Shown piece by piece: positions 8,795 to 17,108 of a stretch of DNA of 64,000 bases. The notes beneath the pieces were generated by a model that was not told the origin of the DNA, ran no database searches, and was given only the letters and a program-made list of their open reading frames with translations. The number at the start of each line of letters is the position of its first letter. The first letter of the stretch is position 1. A program made the position numbers and the translations under genes. The DNA is from Lacimicrobium alkaliphilum (GTDB taxonomy: Bacteria; Pseudomonadota; Gammaproteobacteria; Enterobacterales; Alteromonadaceae), in NCBI RefSeq assembly GCF_002591895.1, contig NZ_NISX01000012.1:62001-126000 (forward strand). The letters run 5' to 3'.

Positions 8795-10279
8795 TTAAGG
8801 CATGGTCGCCGGGCAATAATGACGCAAAAAATCCTGATGACTGGGTAATTGCTCCACCATGCGTTTCGACTGAGTGCGGATCTGGTTGAGAAAATGCGCC
8901 AGTTCCTCATCGCTCATCTGATCAACAATGGGATGGTATTGTTGTGGCATGATGCCCTGACCTAACATCACTTGCGTCCAGGAGTTTTCACCAAACAATT
9001 CATTGGGCACTTTAAACACTTTGCCGGTTTCCCTGAACAGCTCAATGCGGTGGGCCAGAGAATCCGGAATATCCATGCCGGCACAATGACGCCAAAAGGC
9101 AGAGTCACGGCGATTGGTGACGTGGTAGTGGAGTATGATGAAGTCGCGGATATTTTCCACTTCGGAAAACATCTGGCTGTTAAATTCATCAATATCGCTC
9201 TGCACAATGCCGGAGTGAGGAAACATCTGCATCAGGCGCACAAGGCCCCGCTGAATAAGATGAATGCTGGTGGACTCCAGCGGCTCTATAAAACCGCTGG
9301 CCAGTCCCAGCGCCACACAGTTTTTATTCCAGTGCAAACGGCGCTGGCCGGTTCTGAAACGAATCTGGCGTGGCTCGGTGATAGGTTCACCTTCGAGATT
9401 CTGTAACAGGGTCTTCTCTGCCTGCTCATCGCTCATATAGCGGCTGCAGTAGACCAGACCGTTGCCGGTACGATGCTGCAGCGGGATGCGCCATTGCCAG
9501 CCTGATTCGCGGGCAATGGAACGGGTATAAGGGATGGGTGGTTGGGTGTTTTCGGTCTGCACCGCCAGCGCTGAATCGCAGGGCAGCCAATGGGTCCAGT
9601 CCAGATAGCCCGTGTGCAGGGTTTGCTCGATCAGCAGCCCACGGAACCCGGTGCAATCAATAAAGAGATCGCCTTCGAGCTGTTCACCGCTTTCAAGTAT
9701 CAGCCGGTCGATCATGCCGGTCTGATTGCAGCACTGCACTTCACTGATCTTACCTTCAACCCGGCGGGTACCGTGCTTTTCTGCCATTTTGCGCAGAAAC
9801 TGCGCATAGAGTCCGGCATCAAAATGGTAGGCATAGTTCAGTCCCAATTTGGGCTGCACGGCAAATTTCCCAGCCAGTGAGGCCAACAGCTCAGGACAGT
9901 AGTCGCCGTAATCTGATGCAATGCCCTGTTGTTTTCCTTTCAGCCAGAAATGCTGGAAGCCTGCGGCCCAGCAATCCTGGCCTGTGGTGCCAAAAGAGTG
10001 AATATAGTCTTCATTGACGTCGCGCCAGTTTTCGAAGCTGATTCCCAGTTTAAAGGTGGCCTGGGTAGCCACCATAAAATCCTGCTCTTTGATTTCCAGC
10101 AATTTATGCAGGGTCAACAGGGGAGGGATGGTCGCTTCACCAACGCCGACGGTGGCGATCTGATCAGATTCCACCAGGCATATTTCCAGGTTCTTACCCA
10201 ATAGTTTTGAGATGGCCGCAGCAGCCATCCAACCGGCTGTGCCACCCCCTGCGATTATGACTTTTTTTACCCTGTTCAA
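8795..10279 (-). CDS. Flavin-dependent halogenase, tryptophan-halogenase family (copy 1)
   Basis: The 494-residue product belongs to the flavin-dependent halogenase family, which uses FADH2, O2 and halide to make HOX and halogenate an electron-rich substrate such as indole. Visible features are the FAD-binding GGGTAGW (residues 11-17), the catalytic Lys77 in TFKLGISFENW, the W-x-W-x-I-P signature at 261-266 and the Glu335-Ser336 pair in EPLEST. It therefore appears catalytically complete. The start is TTG with GAGAG upstream. There is no signal peptide. It is the last gene of the hal-sapC-cupin-hal operon, 31 bp after the cupin gene. The physiological substrate is unknown; members of this TonB-linked clade have been reported to act on free indole. 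Confidence 0.85.
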   Translation of the reverse strand: MNRVKKVIIAGGGTAGWMAAAAISKLLGKNLEICLVESDQIATVGVGEATIPPLLTLHKLLEIKEQDFMVATQATFKLGISFENWRDVNEDYIHSFGTTGQDCWAAGFQHFWLKGKQQGIASDYGDYCPELLASLAGKFAVQPKLGLNYAYHFDAGLYAQFLRKMAEKHGTRRVEGKISEVQCCNQTGMIDRLILESGEQLEGDLFIDCTGFRGLLIEQTLHTGYLDWTHWLPCDSALAVQTENTQPPIPYTRSIARESGWQWRIPLQHRTGNGLVYCSRYMSDEQAEKTLLQNLEGEPITEPRQIRFRTGQRRLHWNKNCVALGLASGFIEPLESTSIHLIQRGLVRLMQMFPHSGIVQSDIDEFNSQMFSEVENIRDFIILHYHVTNRRDSAFWRHCAGMDIPDSLAHRIELFRETGKVFKVPNELFGENSWTQVMLGQGIMPQQYHPIVDQMSDEELAHFLNQIRTQSKRMVEQLPSHQDFLRHYCPATMP

Positions 10280-10310
10280 CGTTAATCTCTCTTATAGCAG
10301 TATCAATAAA

Positions 10311-11321
10311 TTAGCGGCCGAATTTGTTCAGCAGCATGGTTCTGAGTCGCTGTGCCGCACCGGCATCAATCGGAGTGTGCGGGCCCAACCGCTGTTTTGG
10401 GAGGTGCTCGCTGTCCTGTTGCTCATGGTTAAACACATAGTGATCCAGCAGGTGTTTCCAGCCTTCACGCTGGCGCTTCGGTAGCTCCTTCAGGCTCATC
10501 ATGGCATGTAACAGCACATCTATGGGGGCACCAAGGTATGCTGGCGTGTTGCGCCACCAATAGTTGACCAGTGTGTTGACCCGTTCCCGGCCATCGATGG
10601 CATGCCACCACATACTGGGAATAAATAACCCATCACCAGGCTCAAGTTCGGCTGTCAGCGCCTGTTCGAGTGCCAGCCTGAATTTCGGAAAACGAGCATA
10701 ATCAGGCGCTTTCAGATCAACCATACTGATAGGCTGGCCGCCCGGATTAAAATCCAGTGGGCCAATGTAAAGGTTGTCGATTTGCTCAGGAGGAAAAAGC
10801 GTCACATGACGGCGCCCGCTAATACAACAGGCCAGATTATCAGGAAAATCAAAGTGTGCAGCAACGCGACTGGGGTTACCCATCCACAGGCTTACAAGCG
10901 GCGTCATATGCTGATAAGGGGTCGACACATCCAGGCAATTAGCATCAGTAAAACCGCTAAACCACTTATCCAATAAGGTTGACCCCAGATATAACCCACC
11001 ACTTGCATCGTCTTTATAGCCAAGCAACTGCTCGGCAAACGCCGAAAAAGGCAGTTGTTGCGCTTCGAAGTTAAAGCCAGTCAGGGCTTCGTTATAAAAG
11101 ATCCGTCCTGTCGACCCTGCCGGATAGCGATAGGTTGTCACTGGCAGGCCCTGATCAAACTGTGCTAAATAGCTGACAAGAGCCTGATCCGAGGTTTTGC
11201 CAGCGGTAACCGCCGGCCAGTGCTGACACAGCCCTTTGATATGCACAGGCTGCTCTGATGAGCTTAGCAACTCATCGAGTTCTGTCATTGATTTGATGGT
11301 AAGGCTGTTCAGCGGGCGCAT
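10311..11321 (-). CDS. JmjC-like cupin-8 Fe(II)/2-oxoglutarate-dependent oxygenase
   Basis: This is a 336-residue cupin-like (Cupin_8, JmjC-related) protein. The metal triad is visible as His156 and Asp158 in AAHFDFPDNLA plus the distal His240 in FIPSMWWHAI, the FIH-type arrangement that hydroxylates proteins or small molecules. AGGACC precedes the ATG. It sits between sapC (11 bp upstream) and halogenase 1 in one operon, suggesting that hydroxylation and halogenation act on the same or sequential substrates. There is no signal peptide, so it is cytoplasmic. The substrate cannot be deduced from sequence; a protein target is possible because the nearest known relatives hydroxylate side chains. 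Confidence 0.82.
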   Translation of the reverse strand: MRPLNSLTIKSMTELDELLSSSEQPVHIKGLCQHWPAVTAGKTSDQALVSYLAQFDQGLPVTTYRYPAGSTGRIFYNEALTGFNFEAQQLPFSAFAEQLLGYKDDASGGLYLGSTLLDKWFSGFTDANCLDVSTPYQHMTPLVSLWMGNPSRVAAHFDFPDNLACCISGRRHVTLFPPEQIDNLYIGPLDFNPGGQPISMVDLKAPDYARFPKFRLALEQALTAELEPGDGLFIPSMWWHAIDGRERVNTLVNYWWRNTPAYLGAPIDVLLHAMMSLKELPKRQREGWKHLLDHYVFNHEQQDSEHLPKQRLGPHTPIDAGAAQRLRTMLLNKFGR

Positions 11322-11332
11322 TGCTGGTCCTG

Positions 11333-12052
11333 TCAGCCTTGTTCAAGCCGTTGATTTTTACGGGCGATCAGGCTTTTGAGGTGAGAATGGGAAGCCAGAA
11401 TCATATACAGTGCCTGCAAATAGCCTTTTTCGTGCAACATCTGTAACTGAGCCCCCGACAGTTGTGCCAGCTTATCCTCGTTGATGGTGTAAAAACCCAG
11501 CAACTGATGCTGACTGCCATTGTTCAGCTCTACATCCAGGCTGAATGACTCAATCAGGGTCAGCTCGTTGAGCATGCCAAGAAAAGATTTGTTTTCCTGC
11601 AAACCCAGGTGAGTGGCTTCCAGCAGGGCCGAAATACGCTGAAGGTATTCGGTGGGACTGCCGAACTGATTAAACAGGGCCTCACCTTCTTCTTCATTGA
11701 CTCTGGGATTGTCCATATCAATATGCACCATCCGTTCCTGTTCGCCCCCCTTGTTCTGCAGACCGATTAAGAAAGGCAGACGCTCAATGAGTACGGGGAT
11801 ATGGGGGGCATCCCAGCCCTGGTCAGTCAGAAACAGGTTCTCACCCTGCTCAAAGCCTAACAGGGCAACGCACTGAAATTCACCACTTTGTGGGTCTTTC
11901 TGGAAAAACACAGGGTAGTGCGCCTGGATGGTGCGCAGTTCTTCGACAAAGGTGACGGCAAACATCAGATTATCACCCAGTTCGGCGCTGCGCTGGGTAC
12001 GAACACGGATGTTCCGATGTTGTTCACTATTGAGTAATACGTGTTGGCTCAT
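11333..12052 (-). CDS. SapC family protein
   Basis: The 239-residue product matches the SapC family as recalled, a group first named from a Campylobacter S-layer-related locus. In Alteromonadales, Caulobacter and Xanthomonas, members are found next to TonB receptors and halogenases. Typical features here are the N-terminal HVLLNSEQHRNIRV, the central GENLFLTDQGWDAPHIPVLIERLPF and the late YTINEDKL. It has no signal peptide or membrane segment. CGGAG precedes the ATG. It lies between halogenase 2 (16 bp upstream) and the cupin gene (11 bp downstream), so all four are translated from one message. No enzymatic activity is known for the family. Confidence 0.82.
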   Translation of the reverse strand: MSQHVLLNSEQHRNIRVRTQRSAELGDNLMFAVTFVEELRTIQAHYPVFFQKDPQSGEFQCVALLGFEQGENLFLTDQGWDAPHIPVLIERLPFLIGLQNKGGEQERMVHIDMDNPRVNEEEGEALFNQFGSPTEYLQRISALLEATHLGLQENKSFLGMLNELTLIESFSLDVELNNGSQHQLLGFYTINEDKLAQLSGAQLQMLHEKGYLQALYMILASHSHLKSLIARKNQRLEQG

Positions 12053-12068
12053 GGATGCTCCGAAACAA

Positions 12069-13637
12069 TTACAGGTGGCGAAGCCCCTGTTGTTTTATGT
12101 CATTAATCAGGGCTCTGTTGCTAGGCAGAGCCTGAGTCATTCTCTGGATCTTGTGCTGATTCTCCTGCAGCAGTTGTTCGGCCTGGTCAGCCTGTTGTGC
12201 CTGCCTGCGCAGTGGTGCGAAGTCTGTTGCGCCCTGCATACCATAGTAGACGTACTGAAAGCTCGCTGCAGGGAACAATTCTTCAGCCAGGGGCTTGTCA
12301 TAGACAGAGGGCGACTGGTGCTGCCATAGCATCAGTTTCTGCTTCAGGGAGTCGCTAAGGTTTTCGCGGTTATCACGCCAGTATGCGCTATCTTGCCGCT
12401 GCGACAGACAATAATGCAGCTTAAGAAATTCAACGATGCCCTGCCAGTGGTATAAAAAACGCTGATTAAAGCGCTCACTGACAACGGGCATCTGTTGCTC
12501 AAGGGCGTTCAAATTATCACTGATAAAGCGTGCTGACATCTCGATTAACGCCAGCGCCGACGCCTCCAGAGGTTCTATAAAACCGGCACTGAGGCCAACT
12601 GCTACGGCGTTCTGTTTCCAGAATTGCTGGCGATACCCGGAATTGAACCTCAATTCACGGAGTTCCGCCTCGCTGGCGGCCTGTTCGCCTATATCTTTGG
12701 CAACATAGTCGCGTAAGCGTTTTTCAGCCTCAGCCTGTGACTCATAGGCACTGGCATACACGTGGCCAACACCCCGGCGTGAAGACAGGCCGATATCCCA
12801 GATCCAGCCATTTCGCTGCGCGGTTGAAAGCGTGCAGGACTGGATGGGTGACTGTTCGCTCTGATAAGGCAGTTGCAGCACCAGCGCCCGGTCATTAAAC
12901 AGCACATCCTGCACACTGTGCATGGGTATCTGATAATGCTTACCTACCAGCAGAGCGCTAAAGCCACTGCAATCAATAAAGAGGTCCGCTTCCAGCAGAC
13001 CATGCTTTTCTGTACTAACCGCTTTGATGGGACTCTGTTGTTTGTCGCAATGTTCAGGCCAGAGAATGTCTGTCACCTTATCCCGGATATGGCAAATGCC
13101 GAGCTTTTCTTTGCCATGACGCGTCAAAAGCTCAACAAATTTCGCGGCATTCAGGTGGTAGCCATAGTTAAGTATGAAGGCATATTCCGGCGTAGACACC
13201 TGTTTTGGCGCCAGTCCCCGGCGACAGATACTGGCCTGCGGCGTTGCAGCGCTGGCAAAATCAATGTCTTTACGGTGTTGCTGCCAGAAGCGGCTGAATT
13301 CCAGTTGCTGATAACCCGCTGGCAGGCTGAAGGGATGATAGTAGTGTTCGCTACCATCGGCGCTACACCAGTTATGAAACAAGGAGCCCTGTTTAAAGCT
13401 GGCGTCACATTCCCGGATCAGATCGGTTTCCGACAGGCCAATACGCTCTAACGTTGTGCGCATGGAGGGCCAGGTACCCTCACCCACACCGACGGTTTTA
13501 ATATCGGGGGATTCGATCAGGGTGATATCCAGGTTGCCCTGCTCGCGGGTGTCATGATCCGCAGCCAGCAGGTTAGCAGTTAACCAGCCTGCTGTACCTC
13601 CACCGATCACTACAACGCGAATTTTACTATTATGCAT
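12069..13637 (-). CDS. Flavin-dependent halogenase, tryptophan-halogenase family (copy 2)
   Basis: This is a 522-residue flavin-dependent halogenase paralogue, only moderately similar to copy 1. It has GGGTAGW (residues 12-18), the putative catalytic Lys82 in ASFKQGSLFHNW and a W-x-W-x-I-G signature at 278-283. Two positions differ from the textbook enzyme: the Pro of WxWxIP is Gly, and the Glu-Ser pair near the halide site reads Glu-Ala in EPLEAS. It may still halogenate, or may have another flavin-dependent role. It is the first gene of the four-gene operon, 170 bp downstream of the receptor gene and beyond that gene's terminator. No copy of the TGTAAGCGCTTWCA operator is visible directly upstream. 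Confidence 0.8.
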   Translation of the reverse strand: MHNSKIRVVVIGGGTAGWLTANLLAADHDTREQGNLDITLIESPDIKTVGVGEGTWPSMRTTLERIGLSETDLIRECDASFKQGSLFHNWCSADGSEHYYHPFSLPAGYQQLEFSRFWQQHRKDIDFASAATPQASICRRGLAPKQVSTPEYAFILNYGYHLNAAKFVELLTRHGKEKLGICHIRDKVTDILWPEHCDKQQSPIKAVSTEKHGLLEADLFIDCSGFSALLVGKHYQIPMHSVQDVLFNDRALVLQLPYQSEQSPIQSCTLSTAQRNGWIWDIGLSSRRGVGHVYASAYESQAEAEKRLRDYVAKDIGEQAASEAELRELRFNSGYRQQFWKQNAVAVGLSAGFIEPLEASALALIEMSARFISDNLNALEQQMPVVSERFNQRFLYHWQGIVEFLKLHYCLSQRQDSAYWRDNRENLSDSLKQKLMLWQHQSPSVYDKPLAEELFPAASFQYVYYGMQGATDFAPLRRQAQQADQAEQLLQENQHKIQRMTQALPSNRALINDIKQQGLRHL

Positions 13638-13760
13638 AGTGACAACTTACCCGCTTTTGCGCCGGGGTCAATACGACCTGAAGCCTTTACTGTTAAAAAT
13701 CCAAATCAGATTAAATTACTCAGACCGGAATAGGTTAATCTGATGGATTTTGCTGTAAGA

Positions 13761-13787
13761 GAATAAAAGAGCCGCAAAAGCGGCTCT
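13761..13787 (-). terminator. Rho-independent terminator of the TonB receptor gene
   Basis: The arms AGAGCCGC (13768-13775) and GCGGCTCT (13780-13787) enclose a 4-base loop. On the minus strand the stem is followed by TTTTATTC. It lies about 20 bp after the receptor stop and before the halogenase operon, so halogenase transcription needs read-through or its own promoter in 13638-13760. Confidence 0.85.
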
Positions 13788-13807
13788 AGCTTAACGGACG
13801 CTGGCTA

Positions 13808-16771
13808 TCAGAACTTGTAGCGCGCGCCGATGTTATAACGCGGGCCTGTCTGGGTTACATTCAGCACCTGCTCTTCAGCACGGCCGTGTGAACGACCATA
13901 CTCGTCGGTGATGTTAATCGCCTCGACAAAGACCGTCAGGTTTTCATTCACCTCATAGCTGGCATTCATATCCCACTGGCCATATTCCTCAACATAAGCA
14001 GGATGTGCGCCTGTGGCCTGACCGGTAGCAGACAGGAACTTGTCACGCCAGTTATAGGCCAGACGAATCTGGAAGCCATCTTTGTCGTAGAAACCAATCA
14101 GGTTAGCCGAATCACTCAAGCCTATCAGGGCAAACTGCTGCTCAAGGCTGAAGTCATCGTAGCTGATATCACCGTCAACAATAGTCGCGTTGGCAATGAT
14201 GCCGTAGCCGCTGTCACCAAACAGGTGCTGAACGGCCACTTCCCAACCATCCAGTTCCGCTTCTTTGTCATTGACCGGAATGGTGATATCAAAGTTTGCC
14301 GGCGCGTCATCACCTTCGATACCCAGAATCATGTCACCGTCCACGGAATCCGGATAGTTCTCGATGATGTAATCACGAATCAGATTAGCATCCATACTGC
14401 CTGTTGCCTCTACGGCTTCAGCGTAGCGCGAGCCCTGAGCCGGGTGTGGCAGGTTATACACTGGTTCTTCAACAATAGAGGTACCGATAAAGTTCTTCAC
14501 GTCTTTACGGTAATAACCAATTGACGCATAGCTGCCCTCATCGTAGTACCACTCCAGTGACAGGTCGTAGTTATTTGACTCAAGGGGTAACAGTTCAGGG
14601 TTACCGCGGGAGCCCGTACCACCATCGATACGAAGCAACTGGTTAACGGTCAGGCCACCCTGGATATCACCATAGCTGGGACGGCCAATGGTTTTGCTGT
14701 AAGAGAACCTGGCTTTTATATCCATGCTAAGCTCAACATCAAAGTTCAGGTTGGGCAGGTAATAATCATAATCACCTTTGAGATCCGTGAACTCCTGTTC
14801 GCCATTACCAATCAGTGTAAACTCATTGGCAGCTACCCAGCCAATGTTGGTGTAGGTCGGTACCAGCGCCTGAGAAGCCACATCGGTTTTCTCATAGCGA
14901 ATACCGGCAGAGAGGTTGGCGGGCATGTCGCCGATATCAAACATCATATTAGCCTGGAAATAGGCGTAGGTATTCTCTTCCTGAGTCCGTCTGTCGGTAG
15001 TGTAATCAGAAGACGGGCAGAAGCCGTTGCCACAGTCGCCGGCACCGGCAACAGGATAAAGTTCGGCTGCACGGGCTCTGACGCTCTCAAAGTCAAACAC
15101 GGCAAATTCATTCTGCAGATTCGGGCTACCACTGCCGGGAAGATCAAACCTGTCGGCAACGGACGAAATTGGCCAGAATGAACTGTCGAAATCACCGGCT
15201 TCGCCAACACCACCCCAGGTATCACGCTGAACGTTAGAAAAGGCAGAGCGGTTGTCGACGTCTGTGCTGCCCACTCCGAAATCAATGCTGCTGAGGACGC
15301 CTTCGTCAAAGGTATAACGGCCCTTGATCTGGTACTGATCGATTTCACTGCGCATATAGCTGTTTCTGAACGAGCTGCCGGCAATGCGAATGTCCTGTGG
15401 ATCCAAAGCGGAATAACCCTCAGGATAGACGATTTCCAGTACCGGGAAGTCCTGATCAAAGTGACCAATGCTCTCGGCACGGACAAAGGCCGCTACACCA
15501 AATGCATTGTTGCTGCCCCAGGGGCTGTCGGGACCGGATTCGGCAGAAGAGCTATGGGCATCAAGTTCCAATTCCAGATTGTCAGTGGCCTGCCACTCAA
15601 GATTAAAGCCAAGAGACTTGTTTTCATTGGCAGAGGCAAATTTGCCCGCGCCCATGGCAAGATCGGAAAGCCCCGGCGTTTGCTCGGCGTAAACCAGCGG
15701 CGAGGCTATGGGGCCATCGGTCCACTCACCTGTGGAAGGACCGAAGTTAAACCAGCCAGACAGATCCCGGAATTGGGTCGCCACCTCATTTTTTGAATAG
15801 GTATAATCCAGGGTAGCGGTCACATCGTCGACAGGGCGGTATTGCAGCACCAGCTGACCGTTAGTACGGGTGCGCTCAACCTCATTAAAGGCATAACCCA
15901 AACTCTGAGGTACAGAGTAAATAGAGTCTTCACTGGGGCGGTTTATATGACCTGAATCCGGTCCGTCAGGGATACCACCCCACTCGGCAGTACCTGCACC
16001 CCAGTCCTGGTCAGCGACACCGGAAAATGAATGCCAGCCACCTGTGTTGGCTTGCTGATTGCCGCTTTCGCGCTTCTGGTAGCTACCGCTGACAGACACA
16101 CCGAAAGTATCGTCAGCAAAGGTATTGCTGTACAGACCGGAAAGCTCCGGTGTCAGTGCGCTGCCGTCTTCGCTGGAGGTGTCATGTACACCTTTGACGC
16201 CGAAGGTGGCCTGCATACCCGGCGCATTCAGCGGACGGGTGGTTAATATGTTGATGGTTGAACCAATACCGCCAGTGGAGATATCCGCACGTCCGGTTTT
16301 ATAGACTTCAACTGCTGAAACACCCTCGGAGGCGAGGTTACCGAAATCAAAAGAGCGTGACGATGATGCCGTTGTGGCCTCGATAGAGGAGGTGGGCATC
16401 TGGCGTCCGTTCAGGGTCACCAGATTATAATCCGGACCAAAGCCGCGAACGGTTACCCGGGCACCTTCACCATTCTGACGATCAATAGATACGCCGGTGA
16501 TACGCTGAAGTGATTCCGCAAGGTTAGTATCCGGGAACTTGCCGATGTCTTCGGCTGAGATGGCGTCAACAACACCGGTACCCTCACGTTTGACATCCAT
16601 TGCCCGGATCAGGCTGCTACGGATACCCGATACCTCGATGACCTCAACAGGCCCGTTATCGGCCGTTGTGTCGTTGTTGCTGTCTTGTGCATAAGCCGCG
16701 CTCATGCCAGTACCCAGTATTACCGACAGGCAACTGGCCAGTTGTGTTCTTTTAAATCTGTTTTGCTTCAT
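13808..16771 (-). CDS. TonB-dependent outer-membrane receptor, probable beta-glucan oligosaccharide uptake
   Basis: This is a 987-residue TonB-dependent receptor of the large carbohydrate type common in Caulobacter and Alteromonadales. It has a signal peptide ending near AYAQ, a TonB box-like EVIEVSG, and a plug domain with EDIGKFPDTNLAESLQRITGVSIDR and VTVRGFGPDYNLVTLNGRQ. The C-terminal 22-strand barrel ends in the aromatic YKF signature. GGAGGGACAC precedes the ATG. Two LacI-type operators lie upstream (16813-16826 and 17048-17061), identical in type to the one between the GH3 and GH1 genes, so the receptor belongs to the same regulon. The halogenase/SapC/cupin operon follows on the same strand. 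The exact ligand is inferred from regulation only. Confidence 0.92.
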   Translation of the reverse strand: MKQNRFKRTQLASCLSVILGTGMSAAYAQDSNNDTTADNGPVEVIEVSGIRSSLIRAMDVKREGTGVVDAISAEDIGKFPDTNLAESLQRITGVSIDRQNGEGARVTVRGFGPDYNLVTLNGRQMPTSSIEATTASSSRSFDFGNLASEGVSAVEVYKTGRADISTGGIGSTINILTTRPLNAPGMQATFGVKGVHDTSSEDGSALTPELSGLYSNTFADDTFGVSVSGSYQKRESGNQQANTGGWHSFSGVADQDWGAGTAEWGGIPDGPDSGHINRPSEDSIYSVPQSLGYAFNEVERTRTNGQLVLQYRPVDDVTATLDYTYSKNEVATQFRDLSGWFNFGPSTGEWTDGPIASPLVYAEQTPGLSDLAMGAGKFASANENKSLGFNLEWQATDNLELELDAHSSSAESGPDSPWGSNNAFGVAAFVRAESIGHFDQDFPVLEIVYPEGYSALDPQDIRIAGSSFRNSYMRSEIDQYQIKGRYTFDEGVLSSIDFGVGSTDVDNRSAFSNVQRDTWGGVGEAGDFDSSFWPISSVADRFDLPGSGSPNLQNEFAVFDFESVRARAAELYPVAGAGDCGNGFCPSSDYTTDRRTQEENTYAYFQANMMFDIGDMPANLSAGIRYEKTDVASQALVPTYTNIGWVAANEFTLIGNGEQEFTDLKGDYDYYLPNLNFDVELSMDIKARFSYSKTIGRPSYGDIQGGLTVNQLLRIDGGTGSRGNPELLPLESNNYDLSLEWYYDEGSYASIGYYRKDVKNFIGTSIVEEPVYNLPHPAQGSRYAEAVEATGSMDANLIRDYIIENYPDSVDGDMILGIEGDDAPANFDITIPVNDKEAELDGWEVAVQHLFGDSGYGIIANATIVDGDISYDDFSLEQQFALIGLSDSANLIGFYDKDGFQIRLAYNWRDKFLSATGQATGAHPAYVEEYGQWDMNASYEVNENLTVFVEAINITDEYGRSHGRAEEQVLNVTQTGPRYNIGARYKF

Positions 16772-16812
16772 GTGTCCCTCCGACGTATAACATCGTGCTC
16801 TTTGGTGTTTTT

Positions 16813-16826
16813 TGTAAGCGCTTACA
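16813..16826. promoter_or_regulatory. LacI-family operator O1 of the TonB receptor gene
   Basis: TGTAAGCGCTTACA is a perfect 14-bp palindrome 41 bp upstream of the receptor start codon. It matches the site at 4472-4485. The regulator is probably the LacI protein at 7345-8346. Confidence 0.8.
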
Positions 16827-17047
16827 ATTGTATATCAAAAAAACATCTATACCTTGTTAGCCTGATTATCCGTTATGTAGCTGGTGTAAAAATTTAGCTA
16901 CAAGAATTTGTTCTGAGTTAACAAATTTTCAGCCCATGTAGATAAGGGCTTATTCCCTGACACTTTATCTGCAACTAATTGTTCTAATTGCATTTACTCA
17001 GTACTAAGCGCAATTTCTGAACAACTCTAAATCCATTAGAATTAAAA

Positions 17048-17061
17048 TGTAAGCGCTTTCA
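17048..17061. promoter_or_regulatory. LacI-family operator O2 of the TonB receptor gene
   Basis: TGTAAGCGCTTTCA is identical to the minus-strand word at 4472-4485. It lies 235 bp upstream of O1 and 48 bp from the helicase stop codon. The distance suits an auxiliary operator used in looping, or it is the remnant of another promoter. Confidence 0.75.
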
Positions 17062-17108
17062 TGCAAAATTAGCGTCTTTTGTTTTGTAATGCAAGTGTTT
17101 TTAATATG

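Larger units (their letters stand above)
16772..17108. other. Control region of the TonB receptor gene (337 bp)
   Basis: This gap between the helicase stop and the receptor start holds two LacI-type operators (listed separately) 235 bp apart and AT-rich DNA between them. No open frame or convincing terminator is seen. A TTGTAG at minus-strand positions near 16897 could be a -35, but its -10 partner is poor, so the promoter is not called. Confidence 0.6.

Noticed and set aside
15397-15796. Overlapping plus-strand frames inside the TonB receptor gene
   Set aside because: They lie antisense to a well-supported 987-residue receptor and show no domain or start signal.
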